Assembly (NCBI GenBank): GCA_038251625.1
Contig: JBBSBE010000104.1
Span: forward strand, 1-14,101
DNA length: 14,101 bases
Direction of reading: 5' to 3'
Source: JBBQXK01 sp038251625
Lineage (GTDB): Bacteria > Pseudomonadota > Alphaproteobacteria > Rhodobacterales > Rhodobacteraceae
Under the pieces are notes generated by a model. It did not search any database and had not been told where the DNA came from. It was given only the letters and a program-made list of their open reading frames with translations. Shown in pieces: positions 14,076-14,101 of the stretch. The position numbers and the translations under genes are program-made. Position 1 is the stretch's first letter, and every line of letters begins with the position of its first letter.

Positions 14076-14092
14076 GCGCAATTAAAATGCGC
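14076..14092. repeat. Inverted repeat upstream of mcd
   Basis: GCGCA (14076-14080) and TGCGC (14088-14092) are perfect 5-base arms around the AT-rich spacer ATTAAAA. The repeat lies about 50-67 bases before the mcd start codon, where a regulator could bind. A TTTGCA lies nearby at 14064-14069. I found only a weak -35/-10 pair here. The promoter may extend past the window edge. Confidence 0.35.
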
Positions 14093-14101
14093 CGATGGCA
14101 G

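Noticed and set aside
12352..14085. Plus-strand open frame of 577 codons opposite mcd
   Set aside because: It is fully antisense to a complete acyl-CoA dehydrogenase and its translation shows no recognisable motif; it is a codon-bias shadow.
1..14101. Search by eye for CRISPR arrays, insertion sequences, tRNA, rRNA, prophage or defence genes
   Set aside because: No spaced repeats, transposase or integrase motifs, cloverleaf sequences or defence-type domains were found. The NYN protein is nuclease-like, but nothing around it suggests a defence system.

Overview
The window looks like core chromosome of an alphaproteobacterium of the order Rhodobacterales (Rhodobacter/Paracoccus-type). The evidence is high GC with GC-rich third codon positions, the gene order, and the protein types: a 117-residue omega subunit with an acidic tail, a single bifunctional Rsh, a DUF1491 protein after era, and a long methylsuccinyl-CoA dehydrogenase. 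From memory, Rhodobacter sphaeroides has a very similar order from rpoZ to an acyl-CoA dehydrogenase of this kind; I could not check this by search. I see no phage, insertion sequence, CRISPR array, tRNA or rRNA, and no base-composition break that suggests recent transfer.

Layout. Positions 1-518 (minus) hold the N-terminal part of a LabA-like NYN-domain protein, divergent from folK (659-1276, plus). Then follows a long co-directional block on the plus strand: rpoZ, rsh, a DUF2062 membrane protein, pdxJ, acpS, lepB, rnc, era and a DUF1491 protein (1321-8606). Genes in it overlap by 4-8 bp or are separated by at most 121 bp, so it is probably one operon or a few overlapping ones. A six-helix membrane protein on the minus strand (8596-9192) interrupts the block, overlapping the end of the DUF1491 gene tail to tail. 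recO (9268-9978) and an MFS transporter (10057-11286) follow on the plus strand. The last two genes are on the minus strand: an extended SDR reductase (11290-12300) and methylsuccinyl-CoA dehydrogenase mcd (12370-14025). No gene-free stretch exceeds about 140 bp.

How the genes fit together. rpoZ and rsh link the alarmone (p)ppGpp to RNA polymerase. folK (folate), pdxJ (pyridoxal phosphate) and acpS (acyl-carrier-protein activation) make cofactors. lepB, rnc, era and recO serve protein export, RNA processing, 30S assembly and recombinational repair. This is the same gene set as the enterobacterial lepB-rnc-era-recO-pdxJ-acpS cluster in rotated order. mcd belongs to the ethylmalonyl-CoA pathway of acetyl-CoA assimilation and is unrelated to the housekeeping block.

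I did not find an undescribed multi-gene system. The parts most worth a second look are regulatory: a 17-bp perfect palindrome nested in a larger hairpin between the divergent membrane-protein gene and recO, placed so that it supplies a -35-like hexamer on each strand; and two overlapping palindromes on a promoter-like sequence in front of the SDR gene. The conserved but uncharacterised DUF2062 and DUF1491 genes are the main functional unknowns.
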